Source of the DNA: Oscillospiraceae bacterium | GTDB lineage: Bacteria; Bacillota; Clostridia; Oscillospirales; Oscillospiraceae | Assembly (NCBI GenBank): GCA_022846095.1 | Contig: AP025583.1 | Location: 2,356,001 to 2,420,000, forward strand | Direction of reading: 5' to 3' | DNA: 64,000 nucleotides | Shown: positions 51,353 through 58,068 of the stretch, piece after piece | Layout: each line of letters opens with the position of its first letter | Numbering within the stretch: position 1 is the first letter of the stretch | Program-made: the position numbers and the translations under genes | The notes under the pieces: generated by a model | The model's database searches: none | Seen by the model: only the letters and a program-made list of their open reading frames with translations | Told to the model about the DNA's origin: nothing

Positions 51353-52384
51353 ATGGATACATATAAGGTCAGCGTACTCACCGCCCCCGAGACCATCGAG
51401 GTGCGCGAGCTGGAGAAGAAGCAGCCCACCGGCCGCCAGGTCCTCATCAAGGTCGAGTCCTGCGCCATCTGCACCCTGGAGCAGCGCGTCTACAAGGGCA
51501 TCATGAACAAGTACCCGTTCGCCGGCGGCCACGAGGCCGCGGGCACCGTCGAGGCCGTGGGCCCCGCCGTCAAGGGCGTCAAGCCCGGCGACAAGGTGGC
51601 CGTGCGCCTGCTGAACTCCTGCGGCGAGTGCTACTACTGCCGCAACGGCCACGAGAACCAGTGCGTCGTCTCCTTCATCGCCAAGACCCACGACGGCCTC
51701 ATGGGCCCCGGCGGCCTGGCCGAGTACATGATGGCCGACGCCAAGGACGTATACAAGATGGCCGCCGACCTGGACAGCGACCACGCCGCCCTCAGCGAGC
51801 CTCTGGCCTGCTGCGTCCACTCCGTGCGCCGGGGCCAGATCGAGCTGGGCGACGACGTTGTGGTCGTGGGCTGCGGCATCATGGGCGCCTTCCACATCAA
51901 GCTGGCCAAGCTCAAGGGCGCCCGCGTCATCTGCTCCGAGGTGGACCCCAAGCGGCTTGAGGTCGCCAAGAAAATGGGCGCCGACATCCTCATCAACTCC
52001 AAGGAGGAGGACGCGGTGGCCAAGGTCAAGGAGCTCACCGACGGCCGCGGCGCCGACGTGGTCTTCTGCACCGTCGCCATCTCCGCCATCGCTCAGGACG
52101 CCGTCAACATGGCCGGCAAGCTGGGCCGCGTGGTCTTCTACTCCTCCTTCCATCCCGACAACCCCATCGACCTGCTCCCCGGCAAGATCCACTCCGGCGA
52201 GCAGATCCTCACAGGCTCCGTCAACCCCAACCAGAGCGACTTCCTCATCTCCACCCGCCTGCTCTCCTCCAAGGTCATCAACGTCGAGGACCTCATCTCC
52301 GACCGCGTGCCCCTGGCCGAGATTGAGCGCGCCTTCTCCGAGGCCGTAGACCCCTTCACCTACCGCATCATCGTCAAGCCCTAA
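51353..52384 (+). CDS. Zinc-dependent alcohol/polyol dehydrogenase (copy 2)
   Basis: 343 aa, differing from copy 1 by about three residues (for example A for D in VYKMAADLD, and E and S for D and T in LAEIERAFSE). The 57-nt spacer to the aldolase gene is identical in both copies. Zinc and Rossmann motifs as in copy 1. Followed by a strong terminator. Confidence 0.9.
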   Translation: MDTYKVSVLTAPETIEVRELEKKQPTGRQVLIKVESCAICTLEQRVYKGIMNKYPFAGGHEAAGTVEAVGPAVKGVKPGDKVAVRLLNSCGECYYCRNGHENQCVVSFIAKTHDGLMGPGGLAEYMMADAKDVYKMAADLDSDHAALSEPLACCVHSVRRGQIELGDDVVVVGCGIMGAFHIKLAKLKGARVICSEVDPKRLEVAKKMGADILINSKEEDAVAKVKELTDGRGADVVFCTVAISAIAQDAVNMAGKLGRVVFYSSFHPDNPIDLLPGKIHSGEQILTGSVNPNQSDFLISTRLLSSKVINVEDLISDRVPLAEIERAFSEAVDPFTYRIIVKP

Positions 52385-52399
52385 CCGGGGCCGGACACA

Positions 52400-52437
52400 G
52401 CCGCGGGGGGCGCATATGCGCCCCCCGCGGCCCTTTT
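52400..52437 (+). terminator. Terminator of aldolase/dehydrogenase pair 2
   Basis: GCCGCGGGGGGCGCAT and ATGCGCCCCCCGCGGC are perfect 16-bp arms, then CCTTTTATT. Confidence 0.9.
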
Positions 52438-52438
52438 A

Positions 52439-52467
52439 TTGACAAAACCGTCCGGTCTGCCTATAAT
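52439..52467 (+). promoter_or_regulatory. Consensus promoter of the MgtC-like gene
   Basis: TTGACA, 17 nt, TATAAT: both hexamers match the sigma-A consensus fully. Confidence 0.85.
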
Positions 52468-52502
52468 GACTTATCTTAATAAGCATGGAAGGAGGCGGGC
52501 TC

Positions 52503-53177
52503 ATGCGAGCATTTATCCTGACCCAGGCGGAGTTCCTGCTGCGGCTGGTGGTGGCCGGCCTGTGCGGCGGCCTCGTCGGGTATGAGCGGAAAAACCGGCT
52601 CAAGGAGGCCGGCGTGCGCACCCACCTGATTGTGGCGCTGGGAGCCGCGCTCATCATGATTGTGTCCAAATACGGCTTTGCCGACGTGACCGGCCTGGCC
52701 GGTGTGGCCCTGGACCCCTCCCGTGTCGCGGCCCAGATCGTCAGCGGCATCGGCTTTTTGGGGGCGGGCATGATTTTTGTGCGGCGGCTCACCGTCAACG
52801 GCCTGACCACGGCGGCGGGCATGTGGACCACCGCCGGGGTGGGCATGGCCGTGGGGGGCGGCCTCTACGCCGTGGGCATCGCGGCCACCGCCCTGGTGCT
52901 GCTGGTCCAGACCCTTCTGCGCAGGAACTTCCGCTGGCTGCGCATCCCCGCCGCCGAGCAGATCGACCTGGTGTTCAGCGAGGAGACCGACGCCATCACC
53001 TACGTGCAGGAGAAGTTCGCCGCCACGGGCATCGAGATCCTCAACCTGAAGGCCGTGCGCAAGAACAGCGGCCTGCTGGACGTGAACCTCTTCGTCAAGC
53101 TGCCCCCCGCCTACGACGTGTCCAGCCTGATGAACCTCTTCAAGGACAACCCCCACGTCAAGTCCATCGAGTACTGA
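52503..53177 (+). CDS. MgtC/SapB-family membrane protein
   Basis: 224 aa. The N-terminal ~130 residues hold four to five membrane segments with the family's GLVGYERKNRLKEAGVRTH and GIGFLGAGMIF. The C-terminal ~80 residues are an ACT-like cytoplasmic domain (VQEKFAATGIEILNLKAV). The family is tied to magnesium homeostasis and acid or intracellular stress. Monocistronic. The start at 52503 has GGAGG 8 nt upstream. Confidence 0.9.
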   Translation: MRAFILTQAEFLLRLVVAGLCGGLVGYERKNRLKEAGVRTHLIVALGAALIMIVSKYGFADVTGLAGVALDPSRVAAQIVSGIGFLGAGMIFVRRLTVNGLTTAAGMWTTAGVGMAVGGGLYAVGIAATALVLLVQTLLRRNFRWLRIPAAEQIDLVFSEETDAITYVQEKFAATGIEILNLKAVRKNSGLLDVNLFVKLPPAYDVSSLMNLFKDNPHVKSIEY

Positions 53178-53363
53178 CGCGCTGACGTTTTTTTGCTGAA
53201 CCGGCGGGTTTTACATGAATTTGGGCGGAGGATTGCAGCTTTTGACCAAAATACCGCCGCCGCCCTCCTGGAAATTACTGCAAAATTGACCTGACAATTT
53301 CCGCCCCGATGTTGTAAAATAGGGGATGCAGGACAAGCATTGCGTACAAAGGAGGGAACCCCA

Positions 53364-53687
53364 ATGGCAATTACAAAAGCGAAGAGCGAGCCCGTCAAGG
53401 CCGAGGCCGCCGCGCCCCAGGCCGCCCCCAAGGCCGTCAAGGCCCCAAAGGCCCCCCGCGCCGTCAAAAAGGCGGCGCCCAAGGCCGAAGTGAAGCTGAA
53501 CTTCGTGCTCCAGTACCAGGGCAGGGAGCTGACCCAGGAGGCCATGGTGGCCGCGGCCAAGGCCGCGTGGACCGCCGCAGGCAACGACGAGAAGGCCATC
53601 GAGACCATGGACTTCTACATCAAGCCCGAGGACGGCGCGGCGTACAGCGTCGTCAACGGACAGGAAAACGGCAAAATCGACCTGTAA
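53364..53687 (+). CDS. DUF6465-like protein, 107 aa
   Basis: An Ala/Lys/Pro-rich disordered N-terminus (about 1-48, with PKAVKAPKAPRAVKKA) is followed by a folded ~58-residue domain starting VKLNFVLQYQGRELTQEAM and ending YIKPEDGAAYSVVNGQENGKI, which matches DUF6465. The Lys/Ala tail recalls nucleic-acid-binding extensions. CTGACA-18-TAAAAT stands upstream and a strong terminator follows. Function unknown. Confidence 0.7.
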   Translation: MAITKAKSEPVKAEAAAPQAAPKAVKAPKAPRAVKKAAPKAEVKLNFVLQYQGRELTQEAMVAAAKAAWTAAGNDEKAIETMDFYIKPEDGAAYSVVNGQENGKIDL

Positions 53688-53700
53688 CAGACAGCGCAAG

Positions 53701-53743
53701 GCGGCGGGCCGTCCCCATGGGGCGGCCCGCCGCACTGTTTTTT
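53701..53743 (+). terminator. Terminator of the DUF6465 gene
   Basis: GCGGCGGGCCG/CGGCCCGCCGC stem around an inner CCCCATGGGG, then seven T. Confidence 0.9.
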
Positions 53744-53850
53744 AAATTTAAAACATCTGTAACAATCGCAGATTTCTTTATTAACATCTCCCGGTTATCA
53801 TAGAATCTGCAAGAGACAGTTTCTTTTCATTTCATTGTATCCTCTTTCCT

Positions 53851-53898
53851 TGGATCGGGCCGGACGTCAGGAGCAGGCGTCCGGCCCGATCCATTTTT
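53851..53898 (+). terminator. Orphan terminator without an upstream gene
   Basis: A 15-bp perfect stem GGATCGGGCCGGACG/CGTCCGGCCCGATCC, 11-nt loop, then ATTTTTCTT. The gene before it already has its own terminator at 53743, and no open frame lies between. It may end a small RNA starting after a weak -10 (TAGAAT, 53801-53806). Confidence 0.75.
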
Positions 53899-53964
53899 CT
53901 TCCCCCGCCTCCCCTCTTGTGCTATAATCGTCGTATCAAAGCATGTCAAGGAGGCTTTTTCACT

Positions 53965-54414
53965 ATGGTCAATCTGGCACAGCGCCTGGAGGCGCTCCGC
54001 ACCGAGCGCAACCTGAGCCGCCCCGCCCTCTCCGCGCAGCTGGGCTTCCCCAAGGGCGCGGTGGAAAAATTCGAGACCGGCCGGCAGACCCCCTCCCGCG
54101 AGCAGCAGGAGAAGCTGGCGGCCTACTTCGGGGTGTCCCTCTTCTACCTGCGGGGGGAGAGCAGCGACCGCACCCGGCAGGACGACTGGATGGACGCCGC
54201 GCCCGCCGCGGAGGAAACGCAGTACGTCCCCCGCCCCGCCCCCGCGCCCAAGCGCAAGAGCGCCGAGGAGCCCCAGGGCGCCCTGTTCGACGCCCTGCTG
54301 GCCAGCAAGCAGGTGCAGGAGCTGCTGCGCTCCATCGTGCTGGACACCCTCAAGTCCCCGGAGGGACAGGCCGTGTTGGCCCAGGCCGTCCGAAAGGCCC
54401 TGGAAAAGAAGTAG
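53965..54414 (+). CDS. XRE-family helix-turn-helix regulator
   Basis: 149 aa. The HTH (LSRPALSAQLGFPKGAVEKFETG) is at residues 16-38, followed by PSREQQEKLAAYFGVSLFYLRG. A Pro/Ala linker (about 75-100) leads to a C-terminal helix (LFDALLASKQVQELLRSIV). AAGGAGG precedes the ATG at 53965, and TGC-TATAAT (53920-53928) is an extended -10. The target is unknown. Confidence 0.88.
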   Translation: MVNLAQRLEALRTERNLSRPALSAQLGFPKGAVEKFETGRQTPSREQQEKLAAYFGVSLFYLRGESSDRTRQDDWMDAAPAAEETQYVPRPAPAPKRKSAEEPQGALFDALLASKQVQELLRSIVLDTLKSPEGQAVLAQAVRKALEKK

Positions 54415-54437
54415 CCAAAGAGACGGTACAGCGCGGA

Positions 54438-54475
54438 AGAGGCGCGGGGGTATGTTACCCCCGCGCCTCTCTTTG
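54438..54475. terminator. Terminator between convergent regulator genes
   Basis: A 15-bp perfect stem AGAGGCGCGGGGGTA/TACCCCCGCGCCTCT with a 3-nt loop, then CTTTGG. Confidence 0.75.
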
Positions 54476-54477
54476 GT

Positions 54478-55002
54478 TCAGCCCACCACCCGTGCGCCGG
54501 ACTGCTCCACCCGCCGGGTGATGTAGTCCTCCACCTCTTCGTAGGGGATGTTCAGAGCCACCGCCAGCTCGCCGTACACCAGGTCCTCGGCCTGCTTCTT
54601 GTACCGCTGATCCACCATACCCAGGCGCTTGCCCCGCTGGGCGGCGTTCTTGTTCTTCACGTACAGGGTCTTAATCAGGCCGATCAGATCCTCGCAGCGG
54701 TGGGTCTCCAGCACCGCGTGGTAGTGCTCCGTGAGCAGGCGGGGGTTGAACTCGCTGCACGTCTCCTCCTCAATCTCGGGGATCCGGTCGATCAGGGCCT
54801 GCGCCTCCTCAGCGCTGATCACCGGGCGCATAAAGACGGCGCCGTCCACCGGCGCGTAGATGATCCCCCCGCCGTGTACCAGGGACAGGCGGTAGTACAC
54901 CCGGTCCCGCTCGCCGCCCTTCGCCCCCTCCATGGGGCCCACCTCTTCCACCCGGCACACGCCGGAGCTGCCGTACACCACCAGGTCTCCCATCTGAAAC
55001 AT
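54478..55002 (-). CDS. CarD-family transcriptional regulator
   Basis: 174 aa. The N-terminal RNA-polymerase-interacting Tudor-like domain starts MFQMGDLVVYGSSGVCRVEEV, with YYRLSL and IYAPVD. The helical DNA-binding part ends YKKQAEDLVYGELAVALNIP. CarD proteins bind RNA polymerase beta and stabilise open complexes. The start at 55002 has GGGAGG 6 nt upstream. TGC-TATAAT (minus strand, 55069-55061) is an extended -10. Confidence 0.9.
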   Translation of the reverse strand: MFQMGDLVVYGSSGVCRVEEVGPMEGAKGGERDRVYYRLSLVHGGGIIYAPVDGAVFMRPVISAEEAQALIDRIPEIEEETCSEFNPRLLTEHYHAVLETHRCEDLIGLIKTLYVKNKNAAQRGKRLGMVDQRYKKQAEDLVYGELAVALNIPYEEVEDYITRRVEQSGARVVG

Positions 55003-55099
55003 GTCGAGCCTCCCATGCGTAAAATACGCCATCTGTATCATTTTACCCTATCTTGGTTTTATTATAGCATATTTCCAGCCGGAAAGGTAAGACAAACTT

Positions 55100-56536
55100 T
55101 TAAGCGTCAGCCGGCTGGGCGCCGGGCGTGTCCTCCGGGAGGCCCTGCGGCTCCTCCACGGGGCACCGCCCCGCCTCCCGGCGGATGGCCCGGTACTCCG
55201 TCCCCACCAGGATTACGGTGAGCATCAGCGCCAGCACGTCGGCTGCGGGGGCGGCCCAGAGCATCCCGGTGACGCCGAAGCGGCCCCCCAGCAGCAGAAG
55301 TCCCGGCACCAGGAACACCACGTCCCTGGACAGGGAGAGCGCCGTGGCCTTGACCGGCTTGCCCACGGCCTGGAGGAAAATGCTGCTGGCCTTCTGCACA
55401 CAGCACAGCAGGATGCCCGCCAGGAAAATGCGGAAGCACAGGCAGGCGTACTCATTGTAGAGGGCGCTCTCGTTGCCGAAGAGGCGGACGATGGCCTGGG
55501 GGCACAGCTCAAAGAGCAGCGTGGCCGCCGCGCCCACGCAGACGTTGGCCAGGATCACCAGCCTGTACGCGCCGAACACCCGGGAGAAGCAGCCCGCGCC
55601 GTAGTTGTAGCCGATGATGGGCTGCCCGCCCACGGCGATGCCCACCGAGAAGGCGATGACGATGCCGAACACCTTCATGACGATGCCCACGGCGGACAGG
55701 GGGATGTCCGGCCCGTAGGCCGAGTCCGCCCCCCGCAGGACGATGATGTTGTTGGCCACGCCCATGACCACCACGATGGCGATCTGGGTGATGAAGCTGG
55801 ACACGCCCAGCTGGGCGATGCGCGCCGCCGTCCGCCCCTTGAGGCGGAAGCTGTCCCGCCGGAAGCGGAAGGACTTGGGGCGGCGGAAGTAGAGCAGCGT
55901 GGCCGCGCAGGAGGCCACCTGGCCGATTACCGTGGCCAGGGCCGCGCCCTCCACTCCCATGTGGAGGACAAAGATGGCCACCGGGTCCAAAATCAGGTTG
56001 AGCACCGCCCCCAGCACCGTGGCGAACATGGAGTAGCCCGGCGCGCCGTCGGCCCGGATGCAGGAGTTCATGCCCGAGGTGAACACGTAAAAGGGGATGC
56101 CCAGCAGGATGATGCGCATATAGGCCCGGGCGTAGACGAAGCTGGCCTCGGTGACGCCGAAGAGGCGCAGCAGCGGGTCGGTCAAGGCCAGCCCCACCGC
56201 CGTCAGCACGATTCCGGCCAGCACGCTGAGCACCATGCCGTTGCCGATGCAGCGGTGGCTGGCCTCCCTGTCCCCCGCCCCCAGGGTCAGGCTGAGGAAG
56301 GCGGCGCTGCCGTCCCCGATGAGCAGGGCCAGCGCCAGGGCCACCACCGTGAAGGGGTAGACCACGTTGGTGGCCGCGTTGCCCAGGTAGCCCACGCTCT
56401 GGCCGATGAAAATCTGATCCACGATATTGTACAGCGCGCTGACCAGCATGGACAGTACGCAGGGGACCGAGAACTTGAGCAGCAGCCTGCCCAGCGGCTC
56501 GGTCCTGAGGTAGGAATTCGCTTTGAGTTCTTCCAT
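55100..56536 (-). CDS. MATE-family efflux transporter
   Basis: 478 aa, two MatE bundles of six helices. The start LGRLLLKFSVPCVLSMLVSALYNIVDQIFIG (given here in part) is typical for the Firmicute DinF/NorM-like group. It exports drugs or metabolites with Na+ or H+. It is preceded by GGAGGAG and by a leader with a small peptide frame and a terminator (56551-56646), so expression is probably controlled by attenuation. It has its own promoter at 56676-56705. Confidence 0.92.
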   Translation of the reverse strand: MEELKANSYLRTEPLGRLLLKFSVPCVLSMLVSALYNIVDQIFIGQSVGYLGNAATNVVYPFTVVALALALLIGDGSAAFLSLTLGAGDREASHRCIGNGMVLSVLAGIVLTAVGLALTDPLLRLFGVTEASFVYARAYMRIILLGIPFYVFTSGMNSCIRADGAPGYSMFATVLGAVLNLILDPVAIFVLHMGVEGAALATVIGQVASCAATLLYFRRPKSFRFRRDSFRLKGRTAARIAQLGVSSFITQIAIVVVMGVANNIIVLRGADSAYGPDIPLSAVGIVMKVFGIVIAFSVGIAVGGQPIIGYNYGAGCFSRVFGAYRLVILANVCVGAAATLLFELCPQAIVRLFGNESALYNEYACLCFRIFLAGILLCCVQKASSIFLQAVGKPVKATALSLSRDVVFLVPGLLLLGGRFGVTGMLWAAPAADVLALMLTVILVGTEYRAIRREAGRCPVEEPQGLPEDTPGAQPADA

Positions 56537-56550
56537 AAAATGTTCTCCTC

Positions 56551-56634
56551 CTAATTGCGCAAAAAAATAGTGTGCAATCCAGGCGGCTGACGCCGCCCCA
56601 AGACTACACACTCCAAAGGCTGGATCTTCGTCAT
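56551..56634 (-). CDS. Candidate 27-aa leader peptide of the MATE gene
   Basis: Minus strand ATG at 56634 reads MTKIQPLECVVLGRRQPP and ends LRN before TAG at 56551. It is preceded by a 3-codon frame (ATG TGC AAT TGA, 56646-56635) with GGAG six nt upstream; the TGA abuts this ATG, allowing reinitiation. The frame runs through the whole terminator hairpin, so ribosome stalling could open it. Confidence 0.45.
   Translation of the reverse strand: MTKIQPLECVVLGRRQPPGLHTIFLRN
56561..56612 (-). terminator. Attenuator terminator upstream of the MATE gene
   Basis: Minus strand: arms GTGTGTAGTC...GGCGGC and GCCGCCTGGATTGCACAC pair with GU wobbles around a GTCA loop, followed by TATTTTTTT. Just upstream, TGTGCAAT and ATCCAG (12 nt apart) are complementary to the 3' arm CTGGATTGCACA, giving an alternative anti-terminator fold. 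Confidence 0.6.
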
Positions 56635-56675
56635 TCAATTGCACATGGTTTCTCCACCGGATGCCCGGTCCCGCT

Positions 56676-56705
56676 ATTTTAGCAGAAATTCTCTGCAAAA
56701 TGCAA
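56676..56705 (-). promoter_or_regulatory. Promoter of the MATE leader
   Basis: Minus strand TTGCAT, 18 nt, TAAAAT with extended TGC. The predicted leader to the MATE start is about 130 nt. Confidence 0.6.
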
Positions 56706-56784
56706 GCAAAACTTTTCAGGCGCCCATCCGTTTTGCCCGCCTGCCGCCGGACGCGGACCCGAACGGGCCCGCGTCCGGACTTGC

Positions 56785-57525
56785 TTACAGGTTCTGCCGC
56801 AGCTCCAGCGCCGCCGCGCCGCGCCCGGGCGCGCGCCTGTGCTTGCCGCGCATGATGGTGCGGTACTCCCGCTTGCCGGGCAGGGACAGCCCCACCTGAT
56901 CCAGCGCCCGCTTCCAGGAGCCGAACAGGGCCTCGGCCTGGCGCACCCGCTCGGCGGGGCACTCCTGCCGCACCGGCGCACGGCCCAGGCGGCGGGCCTT
57001 TTGGCAGATCCAGGCCAGCAGCAACTCCCCGGCCTCCCCCGTCTGCGCCCGGACGGCGGGGTCCATCAGCAGCGGCGAGGCCTCGGCCACCGCGTACTCC
57101 CGCCCGGCCCGGGCCAGGTCCGCGCCGTTCAGCGCCTCCAGCCCGGCCGCCCGGCACAGCTCCGGCCAGCCCCCGCAGGCCCGCCACAGGGGCAGCGCCG
57201 CGCGCTCGGACAGCTCCGCCAGCAGCGGCGTGCGCCCCAGGGCCGCGGCCCGCAGGAGGACGGGCTTCAGCTCCTCCGCCGCCACGGGCCGCCCGTAGGC
57301 CCGCATCGCCGAGAGCAGCTCCACCGCCGCCCCCCTACCCTCCAGCGCCGTCTCCAGATACTGGCGCGCCTGGAGGGCGGCCCGGCGGGAGGGTCCGTGC
57401 TCGGGCAGCTCCGCCGCCGCCTGGATGCGGAACAGGGCCCGGTACTCCGCCTCCCCGGCCCGGCGCAGCCACTCCGCCGCCGGGCGCTGGAGGAGGGCCG
57501 CGGTTCCAATGATTTCGTACTCCAT
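56785..57525 (-). CDS. Homing-endonuclease-associated repeat (HNH_repeat) protein
   Basis: 246 aa. Two copies of the HNH_repeat pattern are visible: LRAAALGRTPLLAELSE...WPELCRAAGL (about 100-145) and QKARRLGRAPVRQECP...FGSWKRALDQVGL (about 185-232). These small helical units bind DNA in homing endonucleases and phage proteins. No HNH or other nuclease motif is present, so it is likely a DNA-binding protein without catalysis. It lies directly downstream of a cobalamin riboswitch and terminator, which is unexpected for this family. AAAGGAG stands before the ATG at 57525; earlier in-frame starts run through the terminator. Confidence 0.7.
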   Translation of the reverse strand: MEYEIIGTAALLQRPAAEWLRRAGEAEYRALFRIQAAAELPEHGPSRRAALQARQYLETALEGRGAAVELLSAMRAYGRPVAAEELKPVLLRAAALGRTPLLAELSERAALPLWRACGGWPELCRAAGLEALNGADLARAGREYAVAEASPLLMDPAVRAQTGEAGELLLAWICQKARRLGRAPVRQECPAERVRQAEALFGSWKRALDQVGLSLPGKREYRTIMRGKHRRAPGRGAAALELRQNL

Positions 57526-57551
57526 CGATACGCTCCTTTCCGCGCGCGTAC

Positions 57552-57587
57552 AAAAAAAGCTGTGGCGATCCCGAGGATCGCCACAGC
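57552..57587 (-). terminator. Terminator of the riboswitch expression platform
   Basis: Minus strand GCTGTGGCGATCC/GGATCGCCACAGC, 13-bp perfect stem, 3-nt loop, followed by seven T. It lies 27 nt before the downstream start codon and about 60 nt after the riboswitch core. Confidence 0.9.
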
Positions 57588-57649
57588 CGTTTTTCTGTGT
57601 GCGCAAACACGCGCCCTCCCCCGCCATGCGGCCGGGACGGCGCTTCTTC

Positions 57650-57838
57650 TTGTAGGTCTTCTGACTCGCACATAGGGGAGCATCTCCCTGCGCCCGCACT
57701 CCGCCTTCCCAGGTTCCCCCAGTGACTGACTTTCGTCAACGAGTGCGGCCTCCGTGCATACAGCGGCGGTTACCGTCCGGGATTCCCACCCGGTTCCCTT
57801 GTCCATCCCCGGAGACTGGCACGCCCCGGGGCCACAAA
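57650..57838 (-). promoter_or_regulatory. Cobalamin riboswitch (AdoCbl-type)
   Basis: Read on the minus strand: AGGGAACCGGGTGGGAATCC near 57800-57780, CGCCGCTGTA near 57765, CACTGGG then GGGAAGGCGGAGTGCG near 57727-57695, and the B12-box GAGTCAGAAGACCTACA at 57667-57651. The order GGGAA-GGTG-AATCC-CCGC-CTGT-CACTG-GGGAAGG-AGTCAGxAGACC is that of the cobalamin riboswitch. Promoter before and terminator after it complete a normal transcriptional switch. Confidence 0.88.
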
Positions 57839-57862
57839 AAGTAAGATTCACTTTTCCCCTCC

Positions 57863-57891
57863 ATCATAGCGCCGCGCCGCTGGATTGTCAA
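57863..57891 (-). promoter_or_regulatory. Promoter of the riboswitch transcript
   Basis: Minus strand TTGACA, 17 nt, TATGAT, about 25 nt before the riboswitch core. Confidence 0.8.
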
Positions 57892-57946
57892 GGGCTCTTC
57901 AAAACACGGCGGGTTTGCATGAGCGCATTTATCCTATTTTAACTGT

Positions 57947-57975
57947 TTGACAAGAGGGCGCAATGGTGCTATACT
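57947..57975 (+). promoter_or_regulatory. Promoter of the DEAD-box helicase gene
   Basis: TTGACA, 17 nt, TATACT with extended TGC, giving a leader of about 85 nt that could carry cold-shock-type control. Confidence 0.8.
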
Positions 57976-58068
57976 AATTGCGCATCATCGGTTGTATATC
58001 GGCTTTGACTGAAACGGGGAGTGTATCCTCGTTTTTTATTTTGTAGTTTTATGGAAATGAGGAGACCA

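Noticed and set aside
42580-52384. An AI-2 (lsr) uptake and processing system
   Set aside because: A SorC/LsrR-like regulator and LsrF-like aldolases are present, but there is no LsrK kinase, LsrG or LsrACDB transporter, so calling it lsr is not justified.
56551-56705. T-box riboswitch upstream of the MATE gene
   Set aside because: No T-box sequence, specifier loop or adjacent aminoacyl-tRNA or amino-acid gene. The leader is better explained by a peptide frame plus terminator.
57526-57699. N-terminal extension of the HNH_repeat protein by 58 residues
   Set aside because: The frame is open, but the extension would be coded by the riboswitch B12-box and terminator. A good ribosome site lies before the ATG at 57525.
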